Positions 12,600 through 24,899 are shown, counted from the stretch's first letter. The stretch: 64,000 nt of DNA from Echinarachnius parma (GCA_037951105.1 JBAMJV010007398.1:1-64000), one strand, 5' to 3'. Notes: generated from the sequence alone by a model not told the origin. Program-made: numbers and translations.

Positions 12600-12660
12600 C
12601 TGTGTAGCGATGACAGTCACTTACTGCCACACTCCACCCCAATGTTTGGACTGCACAGTC
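12600..12660. repeat. SINE 3' segment (partial)
   Basis: CAGTCACTTACTGCCACACT and CACCCCAATGTTTGGACTGC match the 3' part of the tRNA-headed SINE at 13848-14018. The head is missing here. Confidence 0.6.
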
Positions 12661-13029
12661 AGAATGCAACTCAGCCCGATTCCACTGTATTTATTCATAT
12701 CGTATTCATAGATTTCCGAACCGCACGCACCAATGAGCAAAGCAGAGGGGTATTATTTTGAGCTTTATGGAACCTTAACATAGTCTTTAATGAATGAATG
12801 TGGTATCAAATGTTAGAGGAAGAATCATATTTTATGTCTATCATAATTAATCAAGTATTAAATCAAATTTTACCAGTGCAATTTGTTGTCAAATATCACC
12901 AAAAAATAATAAGTTCAGAGGTGAAAAATAACAGTTTATGCTTCTTGCGTCTCATTGATTTTATAATCATTGTAAAGCATGTTTTATACTCTTTCAGGAT
13001 ACGTAGGTTTTATTTTGTTGCGTTGGATA

Positions 13030-13358
13030 ATCGGGTCAGGAGCCAAGAAAATACCACTCAGGTACAAATTAAGAACAACTAAAATGCGAACGAGCATTCC
13101 CATTGGATGGTACGAAGGGGTGTGTTTGAAGCGGGCCAGTGATTGGCCTCATTCAAATAACGCAATACCAGGCTCCCCTCGGAACAACGCGCTGTGCGGG
13201 GAAAGAGAAATTCTCTCTCCCCCTCTCTCTTCTTCGCGGGACGTGGAGAATCTGCGTGATGCTGATTCAACCAATCAACGGGCTGGATTGCCGCTGAAAG
13301 CCAACAATATGATATTTTATTTTGTCCTTTGCTGGTCTTTGTTGGCTCCTGACCCGAT
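13030..13358. mobile_element. Inverted-repeat element, ATCGGGTCAGGAGCC termini, TA target
   Basis: The 5' end ATCGGGTCAGGAGCCAA and the inverted 3' end TTGGCTCCTGACCCGAT are exact. A TA dinucleotide flanks both (13028-13029, 13359-13360). The 329-bp interior is GC- and CpG-rich with a CCAATCAACGG word and a CT tract. The plus frame 12979-13368 spans it and is not taken as a gene. Confidence 0.7.
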
Positions 13359-13847
13359 TAAGAAATAAACGGCTTCAAAATTGACATATTTGTAAAGTGT
13401 ATTAAATTACCTTTCATATGGTATAAATATGAAGGAGACGCAAGTACATTTTGTAAGTTTTCAAGCCGAATGAAAAAGAACTTTCAAAAACGAATTTTGT
13501 CAAGTTATTACACTTGATTTTCATCTTTTTGTCGTTGTTGAATTAAAAATATAATTATATGGAAGCAAAGAATGACATATTTTCTACAATGTCACATTGT
13601 ACAATTGGTTATTGCAAACTGAAGTTATCGCATTTTTAAAATGATGTATCTCCAGCCGAGTACTATTCGGGTGAGAAAGTTCGATCGTTGGAATCTGAAT
13701 AAAACGAGCGTTTTAGCCTCATTAAAACATGCTTTGCTCTATGACTGTGCAAATACACCTAGCTTACATACAATTCTTTGGTGCAGTCATTGCAGTGTAG
13801 TACTAGTAGTAACCTCTTCTGCCAGAAGGGCGAGGTTGTCCCCCATT

Positions 13848-14018
13848 TAGCCCTGTGGTTAGAGCATTGATTGTAAACAATGCTAGAAATTAACCCTTTC
13901 TCCTGGTTGCATTGTAGCCATGCATGGTAGTCACTTACTGCCACACTTCACCCCAATGTTTGGACTGCAAATACACATCATTTTGAATAAACCCTTATTG
14001 AATTGAATTGAATCCCTC
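13848..14018 (+). mobile_element. tRNA-derived SINE with ATTGA tail
   Basis: The head TAGCCCTGTGGTTAGAGCAT resembles a tRNA D-arm and box A (TRGCNNAGTGG). The body ends CACCCCAATGTTTGGACTGC, then a TATTGAATTGAATTGAAT tail. A 5-base tail repeat after a tRNA-like head is typical of SINEs. The box B region is degenerate. Confidence 0.6.
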
Positions 14019-14079
14019 AGTGGATCAACTCACAGAAATACCTATTTGATCAACCCTTTGTCACTGTCAGTAACCATGT

Positions 14080-14106
14080 GTGAACATAGTTACTAGGTCC
14101 CTTTAA
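14080..14106. mobile_element. Terminal fragment of the main TTAA MITE
   Basis: AGTTACTAGGTCCCTTTAA matches the right end plus TTAA of the family. The rest of the element is absent. Confidence 0.5.
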
Positions 14107-14296
14107 ATGTTAACCCATACATGCAATAGCGGAAGGAAGACTAACATACAATTAGCCATATGACCGGTTGTAGGAGTGGCTTCCGTACAAAGTCAGCTGG
14201 TTAGTACTTTAGTAGTCCTGAATAAATGCAAGGGTTTGGAGTGGTTGATGTAGTGTGAGATATACAGTTTCTCATACATCCAGAGACCAGAGTATA

Positions 14297-14473
14297 CAGT
14301 CAAACCTGTCTTAGTGGCCACCTGTCTATAGCAGCCAACATGCCTATAGTGGCCCCTAAACATGATCCCCTGCAGAGAATAACAATGGAATGAACCTGTC
14401 TATAGAGGTCACCTGTCTACAGTGGCCACTTTTCTTACTTCCCTTTGGTGGTCTCTATACACAGGTTTGACTG
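14297..14473 (+). mobile_element. MITE, Tc1/mariner-like, CAGTCAAACCTG termini
   Basis: 177 bp, ends CAGTCAAACCTGT and ACAGGTTTGACTG, with TA on both sides (14295-14296, 14474-14475). The interior repeats CACCTGTCTATAG-like words. TA targets and CAGT-starting ends fit Tc1/mariner. A second full copy is at 55735-55929. Confidence 0.75.
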
Positions 14474-15012
14474 TACATTTAAAGAGCAGTGAACAACAAT
14501 TTTAAAGGTATTTCAGATTCATTGATCAGATGTAAGGTGCCATCTTGTCAACACCTTGTGCACAGTGCGAAATACACTCTGGCTCAATGTTATGTAGGGT
14601 GCACAACTAGCCCAGTTACAAACCGGTCCAGACCGCCCTGTACCACCCCATGCATGACAACCTTTATTTCAACCAAGCCCAAGGGCTTTGAGAGGAAGAA
14701 GGTCTCTTTCTACTACACATGTATGTATTTATATCAAGAGATTGATATATCCTTTAAAAGGGAGTGTCCACCTTTTACAAATCGTCTGAACAGTTTCCGG
14801 GAGACGGATGAGGATGAATGTAACACCCACATCAAATTTCAGATCGAACAAACCCTGTAATTTGGATTCTATGAATAAAAAACGAATGTGTAGAAATCGT
14901 CCCTTCATCAAACTATATATCGGCCAATAAATGTGTTTGTGATTTCGCATAATATTACAACAATATTGTAGTTATTCAGATTGTAAAGGTATTGTACATA
15001 GACAACCTTTTT

Positions 15013-15560
15013 AGCTCATCCGGCCCGAAGGGCCCGATGAGCTTATGCCATGGCGTGGCGTCCGTCGTCCGTCCGTCCTTCCGTCCTTCCGTCCTTCCGT
15101 CCGTCCGTCCGTCCGTCCGTCCACAGTTTTCAAAATGCTTCTTCTTCGTTATTTTTCAACCGATTTTGATTCTGATTGTTTCATATGATAGGGCTAGGAG
15201 GGGGATTTAAAACTTCTACACAGAATCGTGAAATTCATTATATATGCTAATTTATGCAAATTTATTCGAAATCACAAAAAATGCTTCTTCTCCTTCATTT
15301 CTTGACCGATTTTGATTTGGTTTGCTTTTTCTGGTAGATCTAACTTTGGTACACTAAACTTCTACACAGAATTTTGAAATTTTTCTCCATTAATTAATTA
15401 TGGTAATTTATGCAAATTTATTCCAAAAATCACAAAAAATGCTTCTTCTCCTTCATTTCTCGACCGATTTTGATTTGGTTTGCTTTATCTGGTAGAGCTA
15501 ACTTTGGTACACTAAACTTCTACACAGAATTTTGAAATTTTTCTCCATTAATTAATTATG
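15013..15560. repeat. GCTCATC hairpin repeat with TCCG tract and 150-bp tandem units
   Basis: A hairpin with arms AGCTCATC and GATGAGCT around CGGCCCGAAGGGCCC (15013-15043) is followed by a TCCG/TCCT tract to 15122. Then come three direct units with ATGCTTCTTC at about 15135, 15281 and 15440 (146-159 bp apart). I recall hairpin-plus-GTCCGTCC repeats from many marine invertebrate genomes. The class is uncertain. Confidence 0.65.
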
Positions 15561-15570
15561 GTAATTTTTT

Positions 15571-15617
<47 letters not shown>

Positions 15618-15722
15618 TTATTTATTTATTTATTTATTTTTTTAAATTTTTTATTTTTATTTTTATTTTTTTTTTAAATTTTTTTATTTATTTATTTATT
15701 TATTTATTTTTAATTTTTAAAT
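15556..15722. repeat. TTTA/TTTTTA microsatellite
   Basis: Mainly ATTT units with T-rich interruptions directly after the hairpin-repeat array. Length polymorphism is likely. Confidence 0.85.
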
Positions 15723-17070
15723 TTTTTTCCCCATGTCCCTTCTGGGGCGTCAAATTTATATTTTTTTCACTCTAATTTTTTTAAAATTAATTTTTATGTC
15801 CCTTCCAGGGCATCACATTTTAATTTTTTGACCAGTTGAAAAGTGTACCACATGAAATTTGCGATATTTGATGTTGCGAGATGCCGGATGAGCGCTACGT
15901 CATTGACGTTCTGGTTTAAAGGTATGCCACTAAAAAGGTCTAGAAAATGGAGAATAAATAATCTCATAGTTTTACGAGTCTTAGTTATTTTGTTCAGTAT
16001 TTGCTTACACCGTTGTTCGATCACAATCTATGCGCGGTTCACGCACAGCCACGGGGGGGGCTGGCTGCAATGCGCCGGCTGCTATCGTGAGCGAAAATTT
16101 GCACGGGCGAAGACTCGTAATGCAATATAAATGATGTTCCGTCGCTTTTATTATTTTGAGGTATATAACTTCACGAAAAGTAGATTTCAAGCCCTAATTT
16201 TTTCAGGCAAGCTGTAAACTGACATTTTCTTTCATATACATGTAAGACAATACCCTCGCAACCTTTACAAATTTGTCTTGCAAAAGGCAGACACTCCCTT
16301 TAAATATCATCCAACAGTCATTATTAATGGAAAGAATATATTATGGACCAAGCTTTAAGAGCTTATCAGGGATTGCATGCTGAAAATCTGATAACACTGA
16401 GATTGTTTATAATTAAAATCTCACTGTATTATCTTGGCCGGTCGACAAAATCTTCTTTCAATTTGTATTGGTGTGTTCGCACGTAGACCTCTGCATTTTA
16501 AATGCATAACACAATTGTTCTCCTAAGGGTAGAAGCCTCAGAAAATCTGTAATTTTGTAAATTTTTGTAAGGCTTGGTAAGTTGGTATTTACCTTAATAA
16601 AGAAAATTGGAAATGAAGTTATATCACAGTTACATCTCCATTTCATACATACAAAATTACAATTGCATAAATGCAGCCATACAATATAATCATATACATG
16701 TATTTATCATTTATTAGCTGTTTGAGATACTGTTACTGAGAGATGTAATGCTAGGCCATTTCTTTTCTCTCAGGAATCATTGTGTGCTGGAATTTACATT
16801 AGCAAGAGGCAAAATATCTTCAGCTACGAGATTGTATTTCTAATTCTTTTCGGAGTTGATTGCGATCAGATTATCGCAAAGAAGGTAAATTATGAATATG
16901 CCATAACTGCGATCAGATACAGCAAAGACTGTACATATTCTGAAAATGCCGTAATTGCATTCAGATGTAACAAAGGCTGTCAATTCCTAATATTCCATTG
17001 ATAGTACGGGCGAGATAAGACACAATTTTAGTCTGTTTTTTTACTGAATAAATCTTGGATTAATATGGGT

Positions 17071-17147
17071 GCTCCCCGCGGAGATAGGATCAGGCTCGTA
17101 AGTGATGCGTTTCGTGCAAACTACCTGTCAAATCTCGCGGGGAGTCT
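17071..17147. repeat. Short GC-rich inverted repeat
   Basis: GCTCCCCGCGGAGAT and the approximate inverse ATCTCGCGGGGAG are about 60 bases apart in otherwise AT-rich DNA. They may be the ends of a very small element or a recombination relic. Confidence 0.4.
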
Positions 17148-17225
17148 GGAGTCTTTTATCCAGCGCGCATTTTCTTTTACGGGCCTCAGACTCTGGGCAA
17201 AGATATGGAAATTACCAGGCAGAGA

Positions 17226-17435
17226 GTCACTTCCATATCACTTCCGTGAATCAAATTAAATCAGAAAAAATGAAAAGTTAATAGAGAGGTAGTTGTAGGT
17301 CGGTTATAGTACTTGACCACAACAAAAGAAGAAAGAGAGGAAATTATATTTTCAGGTTTGTTTGGAGAAATCATGAGAAGAGAGAATAAGTCACTACCAT
17401 ATCACTTCCATAAATCAAATTAAAACAGAGAAAAA
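17226..17435. repeat. Direct duplication, CATATCACTTCC unit
   Basis: CCATATCACTTCCGTGAATC at about 17234 recurs as CCATATCACTTCCATAAATC at about 17397, each followed by AAATTAAA and A-rich sequence (period about 164). Confidence 0.5.
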
Positions 17436-18350
17436 GTATAAGAAAATAATGAAGGGCTACAGTTTGGAACTGACCGCAGCAAACTCACAAAGAAAAGAAA
17501 AGTATTTTGTAGGTTTATAGGGAAAATTCACAGGCATAATAACATGGGAATATGCATTCTAAAAGTGATGATAAGTTGTAAAAAGTGTTGCATTATATGT
17601 AGTGTACTTTATCCTCCACCTTTGTATAAAAGTGATAAATGGTTACTCGGTTGCAATAAAATTAAATGACACCAATAACTCGGGGAGAAGCAGCGATAAA
17701 AGTATTATTATGACAAAAATTAGTGACATTTGCCTCTTGACAAGATGGTATGTATAAACAAATAAGCCTTAGGCATATATATTTATTATTTATTCAGCAA
17801 AGGGAATGGTGACCTCTGTGGCATTTACATCCTTTTTTATGTGTCTGATTGTGAATACAGAATGGTAGTGTCACCTTTTAAAATTACCATAGCTGACAAA
17901 ACCTGACAACTGGCTGGAGGTAACTTTTCAGACGCAGAAAAGCGTTAATATGATGAACTTTATATATTTTTGAAGGTCTTCATTAAAAACTTTGTTTTAT
18001 GAAGCAGAAGCTACAGAAATGTCATGAGTTGAGTACATTTTTTATGTTGCTGCATTGTCGTGTTGGTGTGCGTAGCTTACATAGGGTGGCCGCAGCCGCC
18101 ATGTAAGCCAATGTAATGCATGCTGTGTGCTCAGTTACTTTAATATGTTTTAATTTATGACTGCTCGATGTCTGTTGATGGTAGTGATAAAGACTAATGT
18201 AATACCCATTTAATGCATACTTTGAAAGAATCAGCATGTTGCACATACATGTACTATATTGATTTGTTTCATGTATTGGATAAGATAAAGAATTTATTTA
18301 TCATGTATTTAATTAAATGTCAATCTTTCTAAATATATATTTGTTTACAG

Positions 18351-18389
18351 TACAAGGGTAAGACAAAAGGCAAACAGAACAGCCATTTC
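18351..18389 (+). pseudogene. Older, more diverged relative of the basic exon
   Basis: An acceptor TTTGTTTACAG at 18340-18350 is followed by about 39 bases that align without gaps to the start of the exon at 19028. They read YKGKTKGKQNSHF against SEGKKKGKQKGRS, with roughly two thirds of the bases identical. Similarity is lost after about 13 codons and no clear donor follows. The similarity could be chance in a lysine-rich stretch, but the shared acceptor and intron-side sequence make common descent more likely. Confidence 0.4.
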
Positions 18390-18788
18390 TTAATATTGTT
18401 CCGTCTGTTGTGGCAAACATTGGCAAACAAGAACGATATCCAAATGTCATTGTAAACTTAAATTGTACCATGATGTAATTCACAACTTGATTATCAGTAT
18501 GGTTCTGCGATGGTTGCTCTGGTACAAAATTTATATTTTTAGTTAAACATCAAAGACTTCAAATACAGGGGGGGGGGGGGGGGGGGGAGGCGGGGGGAGC
18601 ACATATTGAATTATTTTTCTTTTTAGAATGCTTGCCCCAATGTGTTGATAAATCCTCAGTGCAATTGTTGGCTGAGTGCATGTGGCATTATCTAACGTAA
18701 TCTTGCACAATGATGACAAAAGTACATATGATGTGACTTGACATGTATCATTTATCTATTTCTTTGTCATGTTCTCGTTTGTTTACAG

Positions 18789-18872
18789 AGCGAAGGGAAG
18801 AAGAAGGTTAAACAGAAGGGCCGCTCCTCAAAAACATCACCAACACCAGACCCAAATGGCATGGCACTTTTG
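18789..18872 (+). pseudogene. Decayed tandem copy of the basic exon
   Basis: This copy is preceded by the same TTTGTTTACAG acceptor as the intact exon at 19028, and the similarity extends at least 60 bases into the upstream intron. The first 13 codons match closely (SEGKKKVKQKGRS). Compared with the intact copy it lacks 13 bases after the CGCTCCTC segment, which shifts the frame. The region where the donor should lie is replaced by a fragment of the CAGTCAAACCTG repeat (18866-18911), and no good GT donor remains. It is probably a dead exon. An alternative use reading on to a stop at about 18927 cannot be excluded. Confidence 0.6.
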
Positions 18873-18911
18873 GTGACCACTATATGCAGGTTGGCTGCTA
18901 TAGACAGGTGG
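18866..18911 (-). mobile_element. Fragment of the TA-flanked element inside the decayed exon
   Basis: GACCACTATATGCAGGTTGG then CTGCTATAGACAGGTGGCC matches the interior of the 14297 element in reverse. It starts where similarity of the decayed exon to the intact exon stops. Confidence 0.55.
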
Positions 18912-19027
18912 CCGCCAACTAATTGCTGATTGTATCTATCTAGATAATAATTAAGAAATACAACATGTGATGTGACTTTACGTTTATAATTCATTTATTT
19001 ATTTCTTGTTCTATTGTTTGTTTACAG

Positions 19028-19126
19028 AGCGAAGGGAAGAAGAAGGGCAAACAAAAGGGCCGCTCCTCGAGACAGGGTCTGGAAGACAGCACCAACACCA
19101 GACCCAAATGGCACGGCAGGAAAAAG
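19028..19126 (+). CDS. Internal exon, lysine/arginine-rich segment (unrecognised gene)
   Basis: This is an internal exon of 99 bases (33 codons), so it can be skipped without changing frame. It follows a T-rich tract ending TTTGTTTACAG and is followed by the strong donor GTAAGA. Frame 0 reads SEGKKKGKQKG, then RSSRQGLEDSTNT, then RPKWHGRKK, so about 40% of the residues are basic. All three frames are open. I chose frame 0 because the next supported exon, at 62059, is open only in the phase that continues it. Two decayed copies lie upstream. The segment looks disordered, and clusters such as GKKKGKQKG could act as a nuclear-localisation, heparin-binding or lipid-binding patch, but that is inference. 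No domain or family is recognised, and secreted factors with basic tails and cytoplasmic linkers are both possible. Confidence 0.6.
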
Positions 19127-19400
19127 GTAAGACTTGTTGTTGTCCATGTATTAACGCTTTCCTTGCGATGGCAAAATTGTAGTGTCTGTAATGTGATCCG
19201 TGATGTGTCCGTGATTGTAATGTGTTGTGTTCTCACGCCAGTAGACCAGGAGAAGGGTGTTGCAATAAACTTAACTTTGCAATTCGAGTTATCTACAATA
19301 GATATAACTATTTGGCCGCTAGAGGGCGTTGAATGAAATGAATGAAATGCTTCTTTTTGATTGGTTGACGCTCACTGTTGGTTCAGCGGGTCCAGCTTCC

Positions 19401-19686
19401 GGTTGTGCTACCTACTTCCGGTCTTTTACACTGCGTGCATTTTCTATGCACGAACGCCGAAATCCTACAGCTACACACGAAGAATTCATCAAGTTTTGCC
19501 GGCTAATTTTGATAATTTCATCCGCAATGGAACCCCATAACAAGATACTTTTTATATAAACTGTGATTTAAATCAATGTTTGAATCACTTTTAGACCCGT
19601 TCTTAAAAACGACACATCATGATTTTGGCTGATTTCAATAGGAAAGCTATTCACGCGCGCCTGTACCGGAAGTAGGCAGCACAACC
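19401..19686. mobile_element. Inverted-repeat pair around a CpG-richer spacer
   Basis: Arms at 19401-19422 (GGTTGTGCTACCTACTTCCG...) and 19665-19686 are inverted with one mismatch in 22. The spacer is about 240 bp. No target repeat was seen, so whether this is a transposon is uncertain. Confidence 0.45.
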
Positions 19687-20169
19687 AAAGTAATATAGCG
19701 CCGCCATCGGCGAATATCTTACAGCTATTGTCGATCCCTCGAATTGTCCATTGCACATCCAGAGACTCTAATGCAAAGCTCGTTTGATATCAAACACAAC
19801 TTTTATGCAATGGATTTGTGATTAAACACGAAGTTGCATTTAAAAAAAAACTTGCATTTGAACCTAGCACTCCCAGAAAATTTAATTTAAAAAATATTCT
19901 GTCCTTGTGAACAAATATGCGACCACTTGAAGGGGAATCTTTCTCATTTATATATCCTTTATTACGAGATGTATTTGAATTAAAAACCAGCCAAAACGCT
20001 CAAAAATTGGTTTATTTCAGAAATTACCAAAGCTTGATTATACCTTTTATTAAAGCAGAACAGAATTAAATCCATATTATGATGACCATAAATGTATGTG
20101 CAGTTCTCACTAGTATCTAGAGCAAGTAGAAAGGCAGTGTGACTGCATGTCTGTACTGGGTATACTATT

Positions 20170-20815
20170 ATTGTCGCTTCTAGGAATCTATTGATGTTAC
20201 ATTTCTAGGGATATAAATACATTATATACACAGTAGATGTTACATTTCTCCGGTGATATTCATGTTACATTTCTTTGGGTTATATTAGTGTTACCTTTTC
20301 CCTGCATGTGACCATTCTTATGTTATAAATAGAACAGTAGGTGGCACTGTGGCACACAAATGTTTCCATCCAGAGCCGTATATGCTTCCAGTTCCATCTA
20401 ATCAGTATGATAGAAATGCTGTCTGGATTGATAGGATTTTTCTTCATTTAATCCGGCACTCCTGTTAGGAGGGTAAAAATGTTCTGCAAAAGTGTAATGA
20501 GTTTATTTGTAGGCATGATGTCTGATTTTTACCATGAGCGTCATTGATGTTACATTTCTTTAGTTAAATATTGGTGTTACATTTTCTGTGCATGTGACCA
20601 AAATTCTTATGTTATAAATAGAACAGTTGGTGGCACTGTGGGCACACAAATGGTTTCATCTAATCAGTGTGATGGAAATGCTGTCTGGCTAGATAGGTAT
20701 TTTCTTCATTTAATCCGGCACTCCTGTTTAAAGGGGTAAATATGCTGAGCAACAGCGTAACTATTTAGTTGGATGATTTAATTTGTAGGCGTGATGTAAT
20801 TTTTTTACCATGAGC
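20170..20815. repeat. Two direct units of about 290 bp
   Basis: TTATAAATAGAACAGTAGGT at about 20322 recurs as TTATAAATAGAACAGTTGGT at about 20613. Both are preceded by GATGTTACATTTCTTT-like sequence and followed by GAAATGCTGTCTGG, TTCTTCATTTAATCCGGCAC and TCCTGTT. Confidence 0.65.
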
Positions 20816-20820
20816 ATCAT

Positions 20821-20882
20821 GTAATACCGTCTTGAAAATGGAATCTACATGGTAATACCGTCTTGAAAATGGAATCTACATG
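20821..20882. repeat. Perfect 31-bp tandem duplication
   Basis: The unit starting GTAATACCGTCTTGAAAATG occurs twice without change (20821-20851, 20852-20882), with a third start GTAATACAG following. Confidence 0.85.
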
Positions 20883-21199
20883 GTAATACAGAATATCAAT
20901 ACAGTACATTTTAAATGCACGTGATGATGCATTCATGAGCATGTTTATTTTAATACTTACAAACCATTTCAATCATCTTATTTGGATAAATCTGTGGAAT
21001 GTAAACAAATATGCACAGGGCCGTCACTCTTTTGTTGTGCAGTACGGTTGTGCACTTTCATACAATGCATTCATGTTTCAAATCTTTTTCACTCATCCTA
21101 TTTTGATAGATCTAAAGAATTCAAAATATTTAAGTGCATGGTTCTCAGTTGAGTTGTTGCGCAATACAGTTGTTTATGTTTCAAGGTAGATCTAGATAG

Positions 21200-22500
21200 A
21201 ATTGAACCCTGAAAAGCAAAGTGCAGTATTTGTTGTGCAGAACAGTTGTACGTATTGATAACACAATGAAAGTAGAGTATCGGAGAGTGTGGAGCAAATT
21301 CTGAATACCGCTTTCTGTGAGCTCATTGTCAAACTTGTCTGGCCAGATAGGATTGATGTTATTGCATTACCAGGAGAACTGATATCTGTCAGTACATGCA
21401 GTGTTTGTTGGGCAACAATTTGATGCATTGCAATTCACAATCACCTTAAAGGGATAGTACACTTTTAATTAATACACTTTTTAATACAATGAATGTATAG
21501 AGTATCAGAGAGTGTGAAGCAACTGTATTCTGCATTCTATGAGCTCATTGTCGAACTTGTCTGGCCAGAAAGCATTGATGTTATTGCATTACCAGGAGTA
21601 TTGAGTTCTGTCAGTACATGTGTTTGGTGGATAGCAACTTGATGCAAATTGCAATTCACAATCAACTTAAAGGGATAGTACAGGTTAAGTTGATACACGT
21701 TTATAATACGAGTTTGATCCAAAATTCTGCTTTCTATGGGCTCATTGTCAAGTCTGATAGGTTTGATGTTAATTTTTCATTACAAGGAGGACTTACATCT
21801 GTCAGTACATGCAGTGTACATGTATGTTGGATAGCAATTTGATGCATTGCAATTTGCAATCAACTTAAAGGGATATTACTTTTTTACAGTTTTAGTTGAT
21901 ACACTTTTATCTCCAATACGAGTATGATGCAAAATTCTGCTTTCTATGGGCTCATTGTCAAGTCTGATAGGTTTGATGTTATTGCATTACCAGGAGAACT
22001 GATATCTGTCAGTGCATGCAGTGTTTGGTCGATATCAACTTGATGCATTGCAATTCACAATCAACTTAAAGGAATAGTACAGGATAAGTTGATACACTTT
22101 GATAATACGAGTTTGATCAACAATTCTGCTTTCTGCAGGCTCATCGTCAAGTCTGGCCAGATAAGATTGAGGTTATAGCATTACCAGGAGATTTGAGGTT
22201 ATAGCAATTACCCGGAGAATTGAGGTCTGTCAGTACATGCAGTGTTTGTTGGGCAACAATCTTTTCAATTCATGATCAACTTAAAGGTCATACATATGTT
22301 CTCCTAACATTTGTTTTGAACGCTTCCATTATATACATTAGGTCAAATATCCATGAAACATCAGACATTGACATGTTCAGGCAGAAATGTTTTATACATT
22401 ATTTTAATTTTGTTATGTCTGCCAGCATGTTTGGTGGACTGCAATTTGATGTAATGCAATTACCAATCAACTTAAAGGGATAGTACAGGTTAAGGTGATA
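21200..22500. repeat. Six-unit tandem array, about 200 bp period
   Basis: CTTAAAGG marks units at 21445, 21666, 21864, 22065, 22280 and 22471 (191-221 apart). Each unit carries GGCTCATTGTCAAGTCTG or a variant, TTGATGTTATTGCATTACCA, and CTGTCAGTACATGCAGTG. The short frames here are repeat by-products. Confidence 0.75.
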
Positions 22501-22789
22501 GGATGCTTCAAGAAATAATTGTGTGTAAAGTTTTGAAAAACTGTATAATATTTGAACAAGCACATGTATGATTTTGAAGAAAAATATAATCAGTGTTTAA
22601 TCAAAATCGAATCAGAAATGCCTGGAATATGTAAATTTAATAAAATGTTGGTCCCATATTTTGTACTTATTCTTTTTCTCCCACATTTGATGATTTTGGT
22701 TATAATTCTGAAGGCAAAGCGTGCACCTCTCCAAAGATCCTAGAAGATTGTAGCCACATCTGTGTTAGTATGCAGGAATCAAGAAAAAA

Positions 22790-22993
22790 AACATACATTC
22801 TTGTTCGGGGGCTACTTTTTAAGCTCGCTTGCTTGACAAAAGCACTCACTCTAAAATTTGTTTGCATTGAACTCAATTTACGGGGCACTTTCATGATTTT
22901 GGGGGCTCTTTCATGATTTTAGCCGGGGCTCTTTTGGGCATAATGGGGGCTACATTGCCCTGAGCCCCCATGGATTCCCCCCCCCCCCCCCCC
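22790..22993. repeat. GCCCC-rich dispersed repeat, copy 2, with poly-C
   Basis: Reverse orientation: GGGGGCTACATTGCCCTGAG then CCCCCATGGATT, ending in 17 C (22977-22993). Confidence 0.65.
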
Positions 22994-22999
22994 TAACTG

Positions 23000-24110
23000 G
23001 CAGGAATCACTAATGGAAGATAACTCGGTAGGATGTTTACGCACACACAGGATATGAAATTAACTCACGACTTTGAAGGAAAAAAATAATAGCATGAATT
23101 AAGTGCAAGGAGGCAGTGCTGGAGACAGCAAATTAAGTGTTGGAGATAATTTGAACAGTTTACATCATGGATGTGTTTACATACATGTACTAACACACAT
23201 AGAACAGCACACTACATCCAAGGATTAACTATAAAAGTTGCTAAAAATGACGATTCATTTCTAAATCACATTCCTTTTTATATGTTTTATCTGTTTTTTG
23301 GCAGAAAATATAGTGCTCATATTTCTTGGTTACATCATCATGTGTGATGTCAAGTACAAATACAATCTAGCAAAGAACCAATCACAGTATTCATAATTCC
23401 AAGATTGGGAAAATGTTAAGCTGGGAGGTAAATGTTTTTAACATATTTCTATGTTTGACTTAAAGTGATAATGATACCCTTTAGTATTTATCATGAAAAT
23501 TAAGAGTTATGGCTTATTAATCGCAATAAAGAAAGTGCTCACTCTTATTGATTACACTGTAAAAGCTCAATTGTTTTTTTTGCATGATCTGACTTTCTTA
23601 CATGCAATTCTTTATCTGCAGCCTATCACAGGCCATTGCAGGCCCAGTTATGACCAGCACCTTATACAACACCTTAGAAATAAAACTAAAAGGCATCTTG
23701 GCTGAGTATTTTTCTGTGAAGATAATTGAAGATAATTTTTGTGAATTATCTGTCTCTTTGCTGAAGCTCCTCAATTTATAAATAAATCTGGAATGGGAAA
23801 TTACTTTAAAGCCTCCCATGCTAACTTGCAAACTGCACAGACTTGGAAGCAATCAGAATTAAACTGCCCACAGCAAAAACAGGCTAGCCATTCTCATGCC
23901 CTTTTCATATCAACATTTCAAATTAAAACCCATTCTGAAGTGGTAAAAAGAAGGTTAATGCATGTGTTTTCATATTGTGTCCTGTCATGATGACCAGTAA
24001 TGGGGAGTTTTCTTTAATGTGAACATAGACCATGATAAGCCAACCGAACGGCATGATATAGGAATTTGTTATGTTCAAATTTCCAGAACTATTTCCTGAG
24101 TACATGCACA
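23000..24110. other. No gene seen
   Basis: AT-rich. The frames at 23493-23705, 23598-23852 and 23793-23990 overlap on opposite strands and show no domain or splice support. Confidence 0.4.
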
Positions 24111-24114
24111 CTCC

Positions 24115-24800
24115 AATCCCAACCATGATAATTTCTACACCTCAGACAGGATTAACCATTACCAGAGTACAGGCAGTCTAACTGTTGGTATGAATGGGGT
24201 ATGACACAACTTTGTCTCAACCATGATTATTTCTACATCACAGACAAATTGAGATGATATGGTGCTGGTTTGAATGGGGTATAACACACTCACATCGCAT
24301 CCATGATGATCATTTCTACATCACAGACGGGAACAGGATGGCAAACCCGGCGACAATCAATACAAATTGAGATGATGGGATGCTGGTTTGAATGGGGTAT
24401 AACACACTCTCAACTCAACCACAATAATCCATACATTACAAACAGAATGATCTAATTTGGGTATACATGCAGTCTAACTGGTGGTATGAACGGGGTATAA
24501 AACAATTTCATCCCAACTATGATCATTTGAACATCAGAGACGGGAACTGGAGGGCAAACCCGGCGACAATGAATACAAATTTAGATAAGGGTGTTGGTAT
24601 CAAAATCATGATAATTTATCCCCTACGAATGAGATTAACGAATTCGGAAGTACATGCAGTCGAACTGTTATGATGGTATAAGGGTATGAACGGGGTATAC
24701 TACACTCTCATCCCGACTGTGATCATTTGTACATCAGAGACGGGAGCGGGATGGCAGACCCGGCGACAATCAATACAAATTGAGATGATTCACTGCATTC
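24115..24800. repeat. Irregular tandem array, CCCGGCGACAATCAATAC unit
   Basis: Direct words GACGGGAACNGGA, GCAAACCCGGCGACAATC, GAATGGGGTATAACAC and TGATCATTT recur several times at uneven spacing, some units lacking the CCCGGCGAC part. Confidence 0.6.
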
Positions 24801-24899
24801 ACTGCATAGGAAGCACACCTCAGGACAAGCAGGCTGTCTTCTCAGAATACATCCACTTCACGGCGAGCAAACAAAGACTTCTCAGAACTGCATTCTGCC

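Larger units (their letters stand above)
18270..19126 (+). repeat. Tandem duplication containing the basic exon (three units)
   Basis: The acceptors lie at 18351, 18789 and 19028. The last two units, 239 bases apart, share the intron-side sequence TGATGTGACTT and a T-rich tract as well as the exon start. The first unit is more diverged. This is the usual layout of exon duplication. Confidence 0.55.

Noticed and set aside
12979-13368. 129-residue plus frame
   Set aside because: Spans an inverted-repeat element with TA flanks; openness is explained by GC content and no domain is present.
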